Shown here one piece after another: positions 8,657 to 16,924 of a stretch of DNA of 64,000 nt. The stretch lies in NCBI GenBank assembly GCA_002400495.2, contig NVQL02000052.1, positions 1 to 64,000 on the forward strand, given 5' to 3'. A program made the position numbers and the translations under genes. The stretch's first letter is position 1. Each line of letters begins with the position of its first letter. Source of the stretch: Alphaproteobacteria bacterium. GTDB taxonomy: Bacteria; Pseudomonadota; Alphaproteobacteria; Rhizobiales; OSC116. Below the pieces are notes generated by a model. It was not told where the DNA came from, did no database searches, and saw only the letters and a list, made by a program, of their open reading frames with translations.

Positions 8657-10265
8657 TTATCTTTTAGAAGTACGTGATCTTTCTGTGACTTTTCACACGA
8701 CTAGGGGGCCAGTAGATGCTGTGCGTAACGTGAGTTGGCATCTTAATCGAGGCGAGGTTTTGGCGATTTTGGGTGAAAGTGGTTCAGGCAAGTCAGTTTC
8801 TGCTGCTGCGATTATGGATTTAATTGACATGCCACCTGGAGAAATTAAAAGCGGTGAAATATTTTTTGAAGGTGAAAACCTGTTGACGATGGATCAAGAG
8901 GCGAGACGCGAAATTAATGGCAAAAAAATTGCTATGATATTTCAAGACCCGTTAAGTCACTTGAACCCTGTTTACACCGTGGGTTGGCAAATTGAAGAAA
9001 CAATGGTGATACATGGCACGGCACGACGAGTGGCACAGAAAGAGATGCTTTCTTTGTTGACTAAGGTTGGAATACCTGACCCTATTTTAGCCGCGAAAAA
9101 ATATCCACACCAGTTTTCGGGCGGGCAACGCCAACGAGTGATGATTGCAATGGCTTTGGCCTTGAAACCTGATGTGTTGATTGCAGATGAACCAACAACC
9201 GCTCTTGATGTGACAGTTCAAGCGCAAATATTAAAACTGTTACAAGAATTACAGCGTGAGACAGGAATGGGATTGGTGATCATTACTCATGATCTTGGTG
9301 TGGTTGCTGAAATTGCTGATCGCGTCGTTGTTATGAATAATGCAGAGATTGTAGAGAGTGGGTTGGTTAGTGATGTCTATCACAACCCAAAACATGCTTA
9401 TACGAAAAAGTTGATCGCGTCAGCGCCGGGAAACGGAGAAATGAGTTCTGGTGTTAAAAGCCAAGAACCAATATTGCAACTTGAGAATGTCTCAAAAGCA
9501 TATGGTGATTTTGTGGCTCTTAGGGGGATGTCGTTTGAGCTTATGCCGGGTGAGGTTGTCGCTATTGTTGGAGAAAGTGGTTCAGGAAAGTCTACAGTTG
9601 CAAGAATGTTGCTGCGTTTAGAGGAGGCGAGTGGCGGCGTTGTAAAATATCGCGGCGATGATATTCTATCCATGAGTAGTTCCGAGCTTTTGTCCATTCG
9701 TCGTGACATTCAAATGGTGTTCCAAGATCCAACGCAATCACTCAACCCACGCATGTCTGTTTATCAAATAATATCTGAGGCTTGGATTATTCATGCAGGC
9801 ATCATAGCAAAGTCGAAATGGAAAGAGCGGGCAGGGCAATTGCTAGAGCAAGTTGGGTTGAAACGGGAACATCTTGATCGTTATCCTCATCAATTTTCAG
9901 GTGGTCAGAAACAAAGAATTGCGATCGCTCGCGCTCTTGCGCTTGAGCCCAAAATTATCATTTGCGATGAAGCCGTTTCTGCGCTCGATGTATCCATTCA
10001 AGCTCAAGTGATTGCGCTGCTAAAAGGGTTGCAAAAAAATCTAGGCATTAGTTTTATTTTTATTGCCCATGATTTGCCAGTCGTTCGAGATTTTGCGGAT
10101 AGGGTTATCGTGATGAAAAGCGGTGAGATTGTTGAAGAAGGGGCTGTGCAGCAAATATTTGAAGCGCCTAAAGAATTATATACGCGCAATTTGCTCAATG
10201 CCTCACTTGATCCTGATCCAAAGGTTCAGGCCGCGCGCCGAATGGCAGCCGCTGCTGTTTCTTAA
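8649..10265 (+). CDS. ABC transporter ATPase, fused DppD-DppF type (two nucleotide-binding domains)
   Basis: The chosen start is ATG 8649, since the in-frame TTG at 8634 is weaker; 538 residues result. Two complete ATPase domains are fused. The first has GESGSGKS, QFSGGQRQR and LIADEPTTALD. The second has GESGSGKST, QFSGGQKQR and IICDEAVSALD, the last being the usual DppF form. A short linker joins the halves near residue 265. It energises uptake by the two preceding permeases. Single-chain double ATPases of this kind are common in alphaproteobacterial peptide-type importers. Confidence 0.93.
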   Translation: MTDYLLEVRDLSVTFHTTRGPVDAVRNVSWHLNRGEVLAILGESGSGKSVSAAAIMDLIDMPPGEIKSGEIFFEGENLLTMDQEARREINGKKIAMIFQDPLSHLNPVYTVGWQIEETMVIHGTARRVAQKEMLSLLTKVGIPDPILAAKKYPHQFSGGQRQRVMIAMALALKPDVLIADEPTTALDVTVQAQILKLLQELQRETGMGLVIITHDLGVVAEIADRVVVMNNAEIVESGLVSDVYHNPKHAYTKKLIASAPGNGEMSSGVKSQEPILQLENVSKAYGDFVALRGMSFELMPGEVVAIVGESGSGKSTVARMLLRLEEASGGVVKYRGDDILSMSSSELLSIRRDIQMVFQDPTQSLNPRMSVYQIISEAWIIHAGIIAKSKWKERAGQLLEQVGLKREHLDRYPHQFSGGQKQRIAIARALALEPKIIICDEAVSALDVSIQAQVIALLKGLQKNLGISFIFIAHDLPVVRDFADRVIVMKSGEIVEEGAVQQIFEAPKELYTRNLLNASLDPDPKVQAARRMAAAAVS

Positions 10266-10293
10266 AATATCAACTCTTGATTTTGGAGTGTTT

Positions 10294-11322
10294 ATGTCTG
10301 TTATAAAATATTTTCGTGGGGCAATTATTGTCACTGTGATGGGGCTTTTATTGGCTGCGTGGTTGGGGTGGGTTTATTTCGGCACTTTAGGTGGTGTGGT
10401 TAAATTTTTCACGATTGGTGCAATATTAGCGGTGCTCGAAATTTCATTGAGTTTTGATAATGCCATTGTAAATGCCAATAAATTAAAGACCATGAGTGAA
10501 ATTTGGCGGAAACGCTTTTTAACCTGGGGAATCTTGATTGCTGTGTTTGGAATGCGGGTTGTTTTTCCAGTATTGATTGTGGTTGCAGCCTCTGGCCTTG
10601 GCCCCATTGAAGCCATAAAATTGGCAATCAATGAACCTGTTCAATACGCAAAAATTGTTGGTGAAGCACATGTCTCTATTGCGGGGTTTGGGGGAACGTT
10701 TTTAATGATGGTGGCTCTGTCATATTTTGTTGATGAGGCCAAAGAAGTTCACTGGATCGGAGTGTTAGAGCGCTGGATGCGTAAATTTGCTTCTGTGCGA
10801 GGTGTTGAGGTGGCAAGCGTACTATTGATTGTGCTGTGCTTTTCGAGTTTGTTGCCAAAGTTAGAGAGCGCACGTTTTTTGTTTGCAAGCATTGCAGGTC
10901 TTTTTGCCTTTTTATGTGTTGAACTCATTGGTCATATTCTTGATAAATCAAATGCTGCGACAACCGTCACCAAAGGTGGCGTCGGTGCTTTTTTATACCT
11001 AGAGGTTTTAGATGCATCTTTCTCCTTTGATGGGGTTATTGGCGCATTTGCACTTACCCAAAATCTATTTCTTATTGCTATTGGCTTGGGTATTGGCGCG
11101 ATGTATGTGCGTTCTATGACAATAATGCTCGTCGAAAAAGAAACACTTGCTGAATTTCGTTACCTTGAACACGGAGCTTTCTGGTCAATCCTCATTCTAT
11201 CTATTTTGATGTTTTTACAAACATTGTGGCATGTTTCCGAAGTCGTCACCGGTCTATTGGGAGCGCTTTTTATTGCGATGTCTTTGATTTCTTCAATTAG
11301 TTACCGTCGGTCACAGAAGTGA
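10294..11322 (+). CDS. DUF475 / TerC-like integral membrane protein
   Basis: The start is placed at ATG 10294, behind TTGGAGTG, giving 342 residues; a longer frame begins inside the ATPase gene. The protein has about eight or nine hydrophobic segments and two charged signature stretches, EISLSFDNAIVNANKL (about 50-65) and DASFSFDGVIGAFALT (about 240-255). Aspartates and asparagines inside membrane segments suggest metal or ion handling, as in TerC relatives. It sits 28 nt after the ATPase and 9 nt before the SDR gene, so it is part of the catabolic operon, but no role in sugar-acid use is known to me. Confidence 0.75.
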   Translation: MSVIKYFRGAIIVTVMGLLLAAWLGWVYFGTLGGVVKFFTIGAILAVLEISLSFDNAIVNANKLKTMSEIWRKRFLTWGILIAVFGMRVVFPVLIVVAASGLGPIEAIKLAINEPVQYAKIVGEAHVSIAGFGGTFLMMVALSYFVDEAKEVHWIGVLERWMRKFASVRGVEVASVLLIVLCFSSLLPKLESARFLFASIAGLFAFLCVELIGHILDKSNAATTVTKGGVGAFLYLEVLDASFSFDGVIGAFALTQNLFLIAIGLGIGAMYVRSMTIMLVEKETLAEFRYLEHGAFWSILILSILMFLQTLWHVSEVVTGLLGALFIAMSLISSISYRRSQK

Positions 11323-11331
11323 GGAGTTAGT

Positions 11332-12024
11332 ATGACTATAAAAACAGCATTGGTCACGGGGTGTAGTTCTGGGATTGGAAAAAATATTTGTGAACGGCTT
11401 CTAGAAGATGGCTGGCTAGTTATAGGCCTAAGCCGGCGTGTTCCTGAATTTTCTACCAATAAAGCTCATGCTTCTTTTAGACATTTATGCGTTGATATGT
11501 TGGATGCCGCTGCGTTGGATTTAGCCTTAAACTCGGTTGGCTCTGTTGATGCATTGATCCATGCTGCAGGTATTTTAAGGGTGGGCGGTTTTAACGATAT
11601 GGATTTGGAGGATGGTGCCTTAATGTGGCGACTTCATGTCGATTGCAGTGCCCAACTAGTAAAAAAGTTGGCATCAGATATTCCTCAAGGGGGGCGCATT
11701 GTTTTTATTGGCTCTAGAGTTGCAAATGGTGCTGCTGGTCGTAGCCTATATGCTGCAACTAAATCTGCGCTCATTGGGTTTGCACGCTCTATTGCGTTAG
11801 AACTCGCCCCGCGACAAATTACGGTAAATATAGTGGCGCCGGCCGCTACTGACACTCCTATGTTACGTGATAAAAATAGAAATGAGCAGGCTCCCATATT
11901 GCCTTTAATGGGACGTTACGTGCAACCTGAAGAGGTTGCAGGAAGCGTTGTGTTTTTACTTTCTCCTTCTGCGGCTTCTATTACAGGGCAGCAATTGGTC
12001 ATTTGCGCAGGTTCTTCTTTATGA
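11332..12024 (+). CDS. short-chain dehydrogenase/reductase
   Basis: A 230-residue classical SDR. The cofactor motif TGCSSGIG is at about 9-16, the NAG-like segment reads IHAAGIL, and the catalytic Ser and YAATK (Tyr-x-x-x-Lys) follow around 127-147. The C-terminus SITGQQLVICAGSSL matches the family end. Start ATG has GAGGAG upstream. It lies between the DUF475 gene and the acid-sugar kinase. It probably interconverts a hydroxyl and keto group of the substrate or an epimer (inference from position). Confidence 0.9.
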   Translation: MTIKTALVTGCSSGIGKNICERLLEDGWLVIGLSRRVPEFSTNKAHASFRHLCVDMLDAAALDLALNSVGSVDALIHAAGILRVGGFNDMDLEDGALMWRLHVDCSAQLVKKLASDIPQGGRIVFIGSRVANGAAGRSLYAATKSALIGFARSIALELAPRQITVNIVAPAATDTPMLRDKNRNEQAPILPLMGRYVQPEEVAGSVVFLLSPSAASITGQQLVICAGSSL

Positions 12025-12041
12025 CGCGCGCTGAGGAGTAT

Positions 12042-13067
12042 ATGGATAATTTGTTTCCACTTTCTATAATAGCAGATGATTTGACAGGTGCATTGGATGG
12101 CGCCGTTGCGTTTTGCTCAGAGGGTGTTGAAGTTGTCGTCGCTGTAACTCTTGATGCGTATGAAGAGGCGATAAAAACAGGAGCTGACGTCGTCGCCGTT
12201 TCCACAGGTTCAAGAGATAGCACACCTGAAATTGCAAAGTCATTGGTCAGCCGCGCTCTCGATCTGAGTGGCAGGCGCAATATCTTTAAAAAAATTGATT
12301 CACGCCTTAAAGGCAACTTACAAGCGGAATTGTCTCCTTTTTTAGGGAAAAAACTATTTGTAAGTCCAGCGTTGCCAAGTTTTGGGAGATATGTAGAAGC
12401 AGGGTATGTAAAAGGCTTTGGTGTAAAAGAGCCAATTGATATAAAAAAGAAACTCGGTTTATTAGCAGTAAACTCGTTTATTCCTGATTGCAGAAGTGAT
12501 GAGGATTTTGACACAGCGCTGGATTTGTTTTTACAAACAAATTCAGAAGATGTGATTTTTATCGGCGCACGTGGCTTAACTTTTTCAATTGCAAGGCGTG
12601 AAGGTTTGTTGCCAAAACGGCCACCAGCGCTATCCGGTAATGTGGGGATGGTTATAGGATCACGGGATCCTATAACAGTCAAACAACTGGATAACATTTC
12701 AAACGAAAACGTAGCCATTATTTCTGCCCCATCTGGTATATTTGAAGGAGACATGCCGAAAGATAACTGCATTGTTTTGCAAGCCTCTCAAGGCGCGATT
12801 ACCGAACCTAACATTGTAGGAAAACAGTTAGCAAAATCGTTTCGGCCAATTGCACATAATTGTAGTACTTTACTATTGTCTGGTGGAGCAACAGCAGAGG
12901 CAGTACTTGCAGACCTAGATATAAATATGCTTTATATAGAAGGAGAGATTTTACCTGGTTTACCTGTTTCGAGCGCTAAAAAGTGGCGAATAGTGACGAA
13001 ATCAGGTGGTTTTGGTGACGTAAATACTTTGTCGCGCCTTTTGGAAAGTGCTTTAGGAAAACATTGA
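12042..13067 (+). CDS. four-carbon acid sugar kinase (DUF1537 / OtnK-DtnK family)
   Basis: The start is ATG 12042 with GAGGAG 4 nt upstream; product 341 residues, somewhat shorter than the 400-plus usual for the family. The N-terminal domain has SIIADDLTGALDGAVAF, VVAVSTGSRDS, and FKKIDSRLKGNLQAEL, the last being the substrate-binding KxDSxLRG-type motif. The C-terminal nucleotide domain has LLLSGGATAEAVL and VTKSGGFGD. Family members phosphorylate D-threonate, L-threonate, D-erythronate or related acids. With PdxA2 in the divergent operon, a D-threonate-like 4-phosphorylation is the natural guess. Confidence 0.87.
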   Translation: MDNLFPLSIIADDLTGALDGAVAFCSEGVEVVVAVTLDAYEEAIKTGADVVAVSTGSRDSTPEIAKSLVSRALDLSGRRNIFKKIDSRLKGNLQAELSPFLGKKLFVSPALPSFGRYVEAGYVKGFGVKEPIDIKKKLGLLAVNSFIPDCRSDEDFDTALDLFLQTNSEDVIFIGARGLTFSIARREGLLPKRPPALSGNVGMVIGSRDPITVKQLDNISNENVAIISAPSGIFEGDMPKDNCIVLQASQGAITEPNIVGKQLAKSFRPIAHNCSTLLLSGGATAEAVLADLDINMLYIEGEILPGLPVSSAKKWRIVTKSGGFGDVNTLSRLLESALGKH

Positions 13068-13775
13068 ATGAATAAAGAACAAACTGCAGATAAACGACAA
13101 CAAAGAACAACACTGGCGGAAACAGTGTTTAACGATATGTATCGTGCAATAAAATCTGGTGCATATTCACCAGATGAACGTCTGCCAACTGAGTATGATT
13201 TGGCTGCAGAATTTGAAGTTTCGCGCCCAATTGTTCGTGAGGCTTTGCAAAAGTTACGTGACCAGAATCTTATATATTCTCGTCGCGGTGCAGGTAGCTT
13301 TGTTAGGCAAAACGGTTTGAAAGATCCGCTTGGTTTTGGACACGTGGAAAATTTGGCTGATTTACGAAAATGCTACGAGTTTCGTGCCGTTTTGGAGCCA
13401 GCTGGTGCTGAAGCTGCTGCGCGCAGACGTACCGCAGAAGATTTGAAAGTAATCTTCGATGCATTAGAAGTTTTGAAGAATGCTACAGAACGCCATCATC
13501 ACCGTTCTGGTTCTGATTTTTTATTCCATCTGGCTATTGCGAAAGCCTCAGGAAATCAATATTTTTCAATCGCATTAGAAGCGTTAGAAGACCATATTGC
13601 AGTGGGAATGAAATTCCATGGACTTTCATTGCGCCAGTCTAGTAGCGGACTTGGGGGCGTTTATTCTGAACATAAAGGAATTTATGAGGCCATTCGCGAT
13701 CAGAATGCTGAAGCCGCGCATAGTCAAATGGCTGCTCATATTGAAGGATCCAGAAGTCGACTTTTTGACGAATAA
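13068..13775 (+). CDS. GntR-family regulator, FadR/FCD subfamily
   Basis: A 235-residue regulator whose ATG directly follows the kinase stop. The winged HTH spans about 15-85 (PTEYDLAAEFEVSRPIVREA). The all-helical FCD effector domain follows, with metal/ligand histidines in FHLAIAKASGN, EHKGIYEAI and AHIEGSR. Being last in the operon it probably senses a sugar acid or phosphorylated intermediate and controls both divergent operons through the repeats at 4943-5078. Confidence 0.92.
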   Translation: MNKEQTADKRQQRTTLAETVFNDMYRAIKSGAYSPDERLPTEYDLAAEFEVSRPIVREALQKLRDQNLIYSRRGAGSFVRQNGLKDPLGFGHVENLADLRKCYEFRAVLEPAGAEAAARRRTAEDLKVIFDALEVLKNATERHHHRSGSDFLFHLAIAKASGNQYFSIALEALEDHIAVGMKFHGLSLRQSSSGLGGVYSEHKGIYEAIRDQNAEAAHSQMAAHIEGSRSRLFDE

Positions 13776-14070
13776 CATTCATATCGACTTGTGTAATTGC
13801 TTTTATCCTCCAGTAAGCAGCGGCTTTTCTTTTAGCTTTACTAATGGGTGTTCGGTTAATTATTAGCTTGGATAGTAATGTTTCGAGCCCAAAAATAAAT
13901 GGGCAAGGGAATTCTGGTAAAGTATTATTCTTCCAAATAGCTGTTCCAGTTAAGCCCAGAATACAGTCGCTTGTCTGTCATAAATCTAGCGCTATTTATT
14001 CTATGCTTTAATATTATACCAAGAATTTAACTTCTGATTTGTCAAAAAGGATGAAATATTGTTGACTATG

Positions 14071-14246
14071 GGCCGCAAGTTATGGAGGTTGTGAGCCCCC
14101 GCAACCAAAAGACATTGAAAAACTTAGCTAAATCAATGCCTTATAGGCCTGCATTCTCGTGTTGCACATTCTCAATGCAAATCTCTATTAAAACAACATG
14201 TTACATTGACTATACAAATCCCATCTTGCAACCAATTGCGACAGAG
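14071..14246. repeat. tRNA-3'-end-like fragment and degenerate repeat, copy 2
   Basis: The stretch GGCCGCAAGTT at 14071 and CCCCCGCAACCA ending at 14107 match the T-arm and acceptor end of the tRNA-fMet at 39-71 (GGTCGCAAGTT ... CCCCCGCAACCA), with the middle diverged and a few bases longer. From 14097 on it aligns with 122-271, ending with ungapped similarity to 201-271, including AAATCCCA and GCAACC..TTGCG. It is in the same orientation as copy 1. Confidence 0.5.
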
Positions 14247-14460
14247 GATTATTTTAAATTAGATACTGATTGATACATAAATATATTTGTTCTTATGTTT
14301 TTCTATTAGGTATAATTGTCGATGATATTTTGAGTTTGTTTGATTTCATTGCATAACCAATTGTGGAATAAATGAACATGGCGTTATTGCAAAGCACAGC
14401 ATGACGGATTTAATTACACTTTCAATTAATAACACCTATTGGTTTCCCGCGCATAAATAC

Positions 14461-14545
14461 GCGGATGATAACATAAATGGGTGGGTCACTTTTAAACGCC
14501 AATTACCCACCTAAGTGGGCCACTTTTGCATGCCAATTCACATCT
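14461..14545 (+). mobile_element. IS21-family-like terminal remnant, copy A
   Basis: Two tandem 24-nt units are present, GTGGGTCACTTTTAAACGCC-AATT (14482-14505) and GTGGGCCACTTTTGCATGCC-AATT (14515-14538), separated by ACCCACCTA and followed by CACA. Multiple short tandem transposase-binding repeats of this form are characteristic of IS21-family ends. No istA or istB sequence remains. An inverted relative is at 30037-30125 and the similarity runs over about 85 bp. Confidence 0.65.
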
Positions 14546-14658
14546 TTATGCGTTGGTTAGTCAATAGTTTGGATTTTGGTTGTAATATGGATTATTTATG
14601 TTCTGATATTTGACTTAAGTAAATTTTGAATAGTCGCGTAATTCGCTTGACTCTGTTG

Positions 14659-14704
14659 TGTTATGTTATAACATAACATCAATAAATATGTAATAATATA
14701 ACAT
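14659..14704. promoter_or_regulatory. two Zur-box-like palindromes
   Basis: Box 1 is a perfect 20-bp palindrome, TGTTATGTTATAACATAACA (14659-14678). Box 2, ATGTAATAATATAACAT (14688-14704), departs from a perfect palindrome at one base pair. Both fit the ATGTTATA..TATAACAT-type operators described for proteobacterial Zur (known sites recalled, not searched). Box 2 ends just before the Shine-Dalgarno GAGGG of the next gene, a position suited to repression when zinc is ample. Confidence 0.6.
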
Positions 14705-14715
14705 TTGAGGGTCTT

Positions 14716-16239
14716 ATGATACGAAACATCATCTTAATTATAGCAACAGCGATCTCTTTGCCGTTGGCTCAGCCTGTGTTTGCGCAAGAGGGCAATCTTA
14801 ACATCGCTTATATGAGTGGGCCCACGAGTGAAGCGCCTGATCCCCGTATTCGGTACAATGGCTGGCTTTCGAACCAGGCTGGCGTGACAGAAACTCTAAT
14901 GGGTTTGACCGCAGATATGGGACTTTATCCACGGCTAGCAAAACGGCTTGAGCAAATAAACGAAACGACTTGGCGTATGACTTTGCGCGAAGATGTTGCA
15001 TTTCATGACGGTACGGCCCTAACGGCTCAAGCGGTAGTTAAAAGCCTCGCGCCAATCCTTGATCCTGAATCGGAATTTCACAACGCACGCAACGCACGGT
15101 TGCTGGGGATTGATGAAATGGTAGTCGAAGGTAATTATGTTGTAACTTTCAAAACCAAAGAGCCGAACGCTGCTTTCTCTTGGATTTTGACTGAGCCAGG
15201 GGTGGCTGTTTTGGGAGAACCAACTGACGCATTCCCGATCAACGCCACAGGCCCATATATTTTCCGCGAAGCTGTGAAAGATCAGCTTTATCGTGTTGAA
15301 GCGAATCCGAATTACCGTGATGGTGCCCCTCATATAGCCCAAATACGGGCTATGACCGTAACGGATCCTTCTGCAGCTGCATTGGCGTTTGAGGCTGGGG
15401 ATGTTGATCTGGTCATCAACTATCCTGAAACTGATTTTAAACGGATCACTGCCAACGGGGCAAGAGGGGTATCTGCACCAACGGTACAGCTTTATTGGCT
15501 TGATATTGACGCCACAAATGGGCCTTTGGCTGATGCGCGTATACGTCGTGCTGTTTCATTGGCGATTGATCGCGACGGGATTGTCGCTGCTGCTCTTTCC
15601 GGCGTTGGTGGTGAGCCTGCTGGCACTATTTATCCAAGCATGATGCCTTGGGCCGCTGATATTGCCCCAAGCTATGACCCCGCTGCGGCTGAGGCTTTGC
15701 TCTTTGAAGCAGGGGCCGTGAAAACCGACGGCAAGTGGATGCTGAATGATGAGCCGCTCAAAATCGAGATTGTGACCTACGCATCGCGTGCAGCCCTCCC
15801 TCCAACAGCGGAGCTAATCCAAGCCTATTTATCAGCGATTGGAGTTGAAGCGAGCGTGAAAATTGGTGAATGGGGTGCTAATAATGATGCCATTGCATCT
15901 GGAGCTGCGGATCTACATTTACAGGCTTGGGGGGTTGCACCTTCTGGCGATCCATCCTATTTCCCTGGTGCAATTTTGCACAGCGAAGCGGGTAGCAATA
16001 TCGGTGGCTATTCTAATGCAGAACTAGATGCGTTGCTTGCGAAAGGCACACAAACCTTTGACCTTGCCGAAAGACAGAAGATTTATGAGCAAGTTCAGAT
16101 GATTATTGCAAATGATGTCCCGCTGATTCCGATCTTTCATGCTTCGCAGCTAAGCGTATCCAATCCAAATCTTGCGGGATTCAAAGTGCATCCAGCAATG
16201 ACTTATTGGATATCACCTGAGTTACGCTGGATGAAATAA
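14716..16239 (+). CDS. ABC transporter substrate-binding protein, family 5 (nickel/metallophore type)
   Basis: A 507-residue periplasmic binding protein with signal peptide MIRNIILIIATAISLPLAQP, cleaved near VFA-QE. Family-5 landmarks are WRMTLREDVAFHDGTALTAQ, NATGPYIFREA, ARIRRAVSLAIDRDGI and the C-terminal LIPIFHASQL. It heads a five-gene ABC operon plus an EamA exporter. The Zur-like boxes upstream point to a metal or metal-chelate ligand rather than a peptide. Base composition is visibly more GC-rich than in the blocks on both sides, suggesting transfer. Confidence 0.92.
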   Translation: MIRNIILIIATAISLPLAQPVFAQEGNLNIAYMSGPTSEAPDPRIRYNGWLSNQAGVTETLMGLTADMGLYPRLAKRLEQINETTWRMTLREDVAFHDGTALTAQAVVKSLAPILDPESEFHNARNARLLGIDEMVVEGNYVVTFKTKEPNAAFSWILTEPGVAVLGEPTDAFPINATGPYIFREAVKDQLYRVEANPNYRDGAPHIAQIRAMTVTDPSAAALAFEAGDVDLVINYPETDFKRITANGARGVSAPTVQLYWLDIDATNGPLADARIRRAVSLAIDRDGIVAAALSGVGGEPAGTIYPSMMPWAADIAPSYDPAAAEALLFEAGAVKTDGKWMLNDEPLKIEIVTYASRAALPPTAELIQAYLSAIGVEASVKIGEWGANNDAIASGAADLHLQAWGVAPSGDPSYFPGAILHSEAGSNIGGYSNAELDALLAKGTQTFDLAERQKIYEQVQMIIANDVPLIPIFHASQLSVSNPNLAGFKVHPAMTYWISPELRWMK

Positions 16240-16240
16240 A

Positions 16241-16924
16241 ATGGCAATTCAAATTAACGGCCTGTCCGCTTCGCGGGCAGGTAGACTCATTCTACACCCT
16301 ACCGATTTAACTCTACCAGTTGGTGGTCGAATTGGTCTTGTGGGGCCAAGTGGCTCAGGTAAATCTACTTTATGCCATGCACTTGTTGACCATCTTTTAG
16401 CTGAAAGCATCGCCGTTGCACATGTGCCTCAAAGCCCTGACGAAGCACTTGACCCGCTACGCCGACTAGAATTCCACTGGCGTCAGGCAGAGCGTGCGCT
16501 TGGGTTGTCTCATGATCGAGAGCGTCAACGCACCTTACTGGCTGCGCTCGGCTTGGACGGCAGGCCGCTCAATGTTCGCCCGTGGGAATGGAGCCGTGGC
16601 ATGCAACAACGGTTTGTGATTGCGCTTGCACTATTAGCGCCTCTCGAATTACTAATTCTTGACGAGCCGACTTCAGCGCTTGACCCGATTATTGCCGCGG
16701 CAACGCTAGATTTAGTGGACGACCATATTGCCAACACGGATACAACGCTTTTGATAGTGACCCATGACCTTGGTCTTGCCGCAACACGCGCCGAGCGGCT
16801 GATGGTTTTAAGTGAGGGCCGCATCATTGAGGATGCTGCGACAGAAGATCTATTGTCAGCGCCGGCCACTGCAGTGACGCAATCTTTGGTCGCTCATCGA
16901 AACTGGGCGGAACTGCCATGCTGA
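16241..16924 (+). CDS. ABC transporter ATPase, NikD/CntD-like
   Basis: A 227-residue single-domain ATPase beginning one base after the binding-protein stop. It has Walker A GPSGSGKST, a Q-loop VPQSPDEALDP, Walker B LLILDEPTSALDP and the switch THDLG. The ABC signature is SRGMQQR instead of SGGQxxR. It lacks the C-terminal oligopeptide-transport extension of DppD and is therefore shorter. It pairs with the next ATPase. Confidence 0.9.
   Translation: MAIQINGLSASRAGRLILHPTDLTLPVGGRIGLVGPSGSGKSTLCHALVDHLLAESIAVAHVPQSPDEALDPLRRLEFHWRQAERALGLSHDRERQRTLLAALGLDGRPLNVRPWEWSRGMQQRFVIALALLAPLELLILDEPTSALDPIIAAATLDLVDDHIANTDTTLLIVTHDLGLAATRAERLMVLSEGRIIEDAATEDLLSAPATAVTQSLVAHRNWAELPC

Larger units (their letters stand above)
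13776..14715. other. 940-bp intergenic region without an intact gene
   Basis: No convincing coding region was found on either strand. It contains a second copy of the tRNA-end-like repeat (14071-14246), a further short relative of that repeat at 14351-14380 (GCATAACCAATTGTGGAATA compared with GCAACCGGTTGCGGAATA), an IS21-like terminal remnant (14461-14545), and the Zur-box-like palindromes before the next operon. It appears to be a junction of two mobile blocks. Confidence 0.6.

Noticed and set aside
11999-12772. Long minus-strand ORF of 257 codons across the acid-sugar kinase gene.
   Set aside because: It lies antisense to conserved kinase motifs and has low-complexity Ser/Thr-rich composition typical of an antisense frame.
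14082-14273. 63-codon plus-strand ORF in the large intergenic region.
   Set aside because: It covers the degenerate repeat with no ribosome site and no protein-like pattern.
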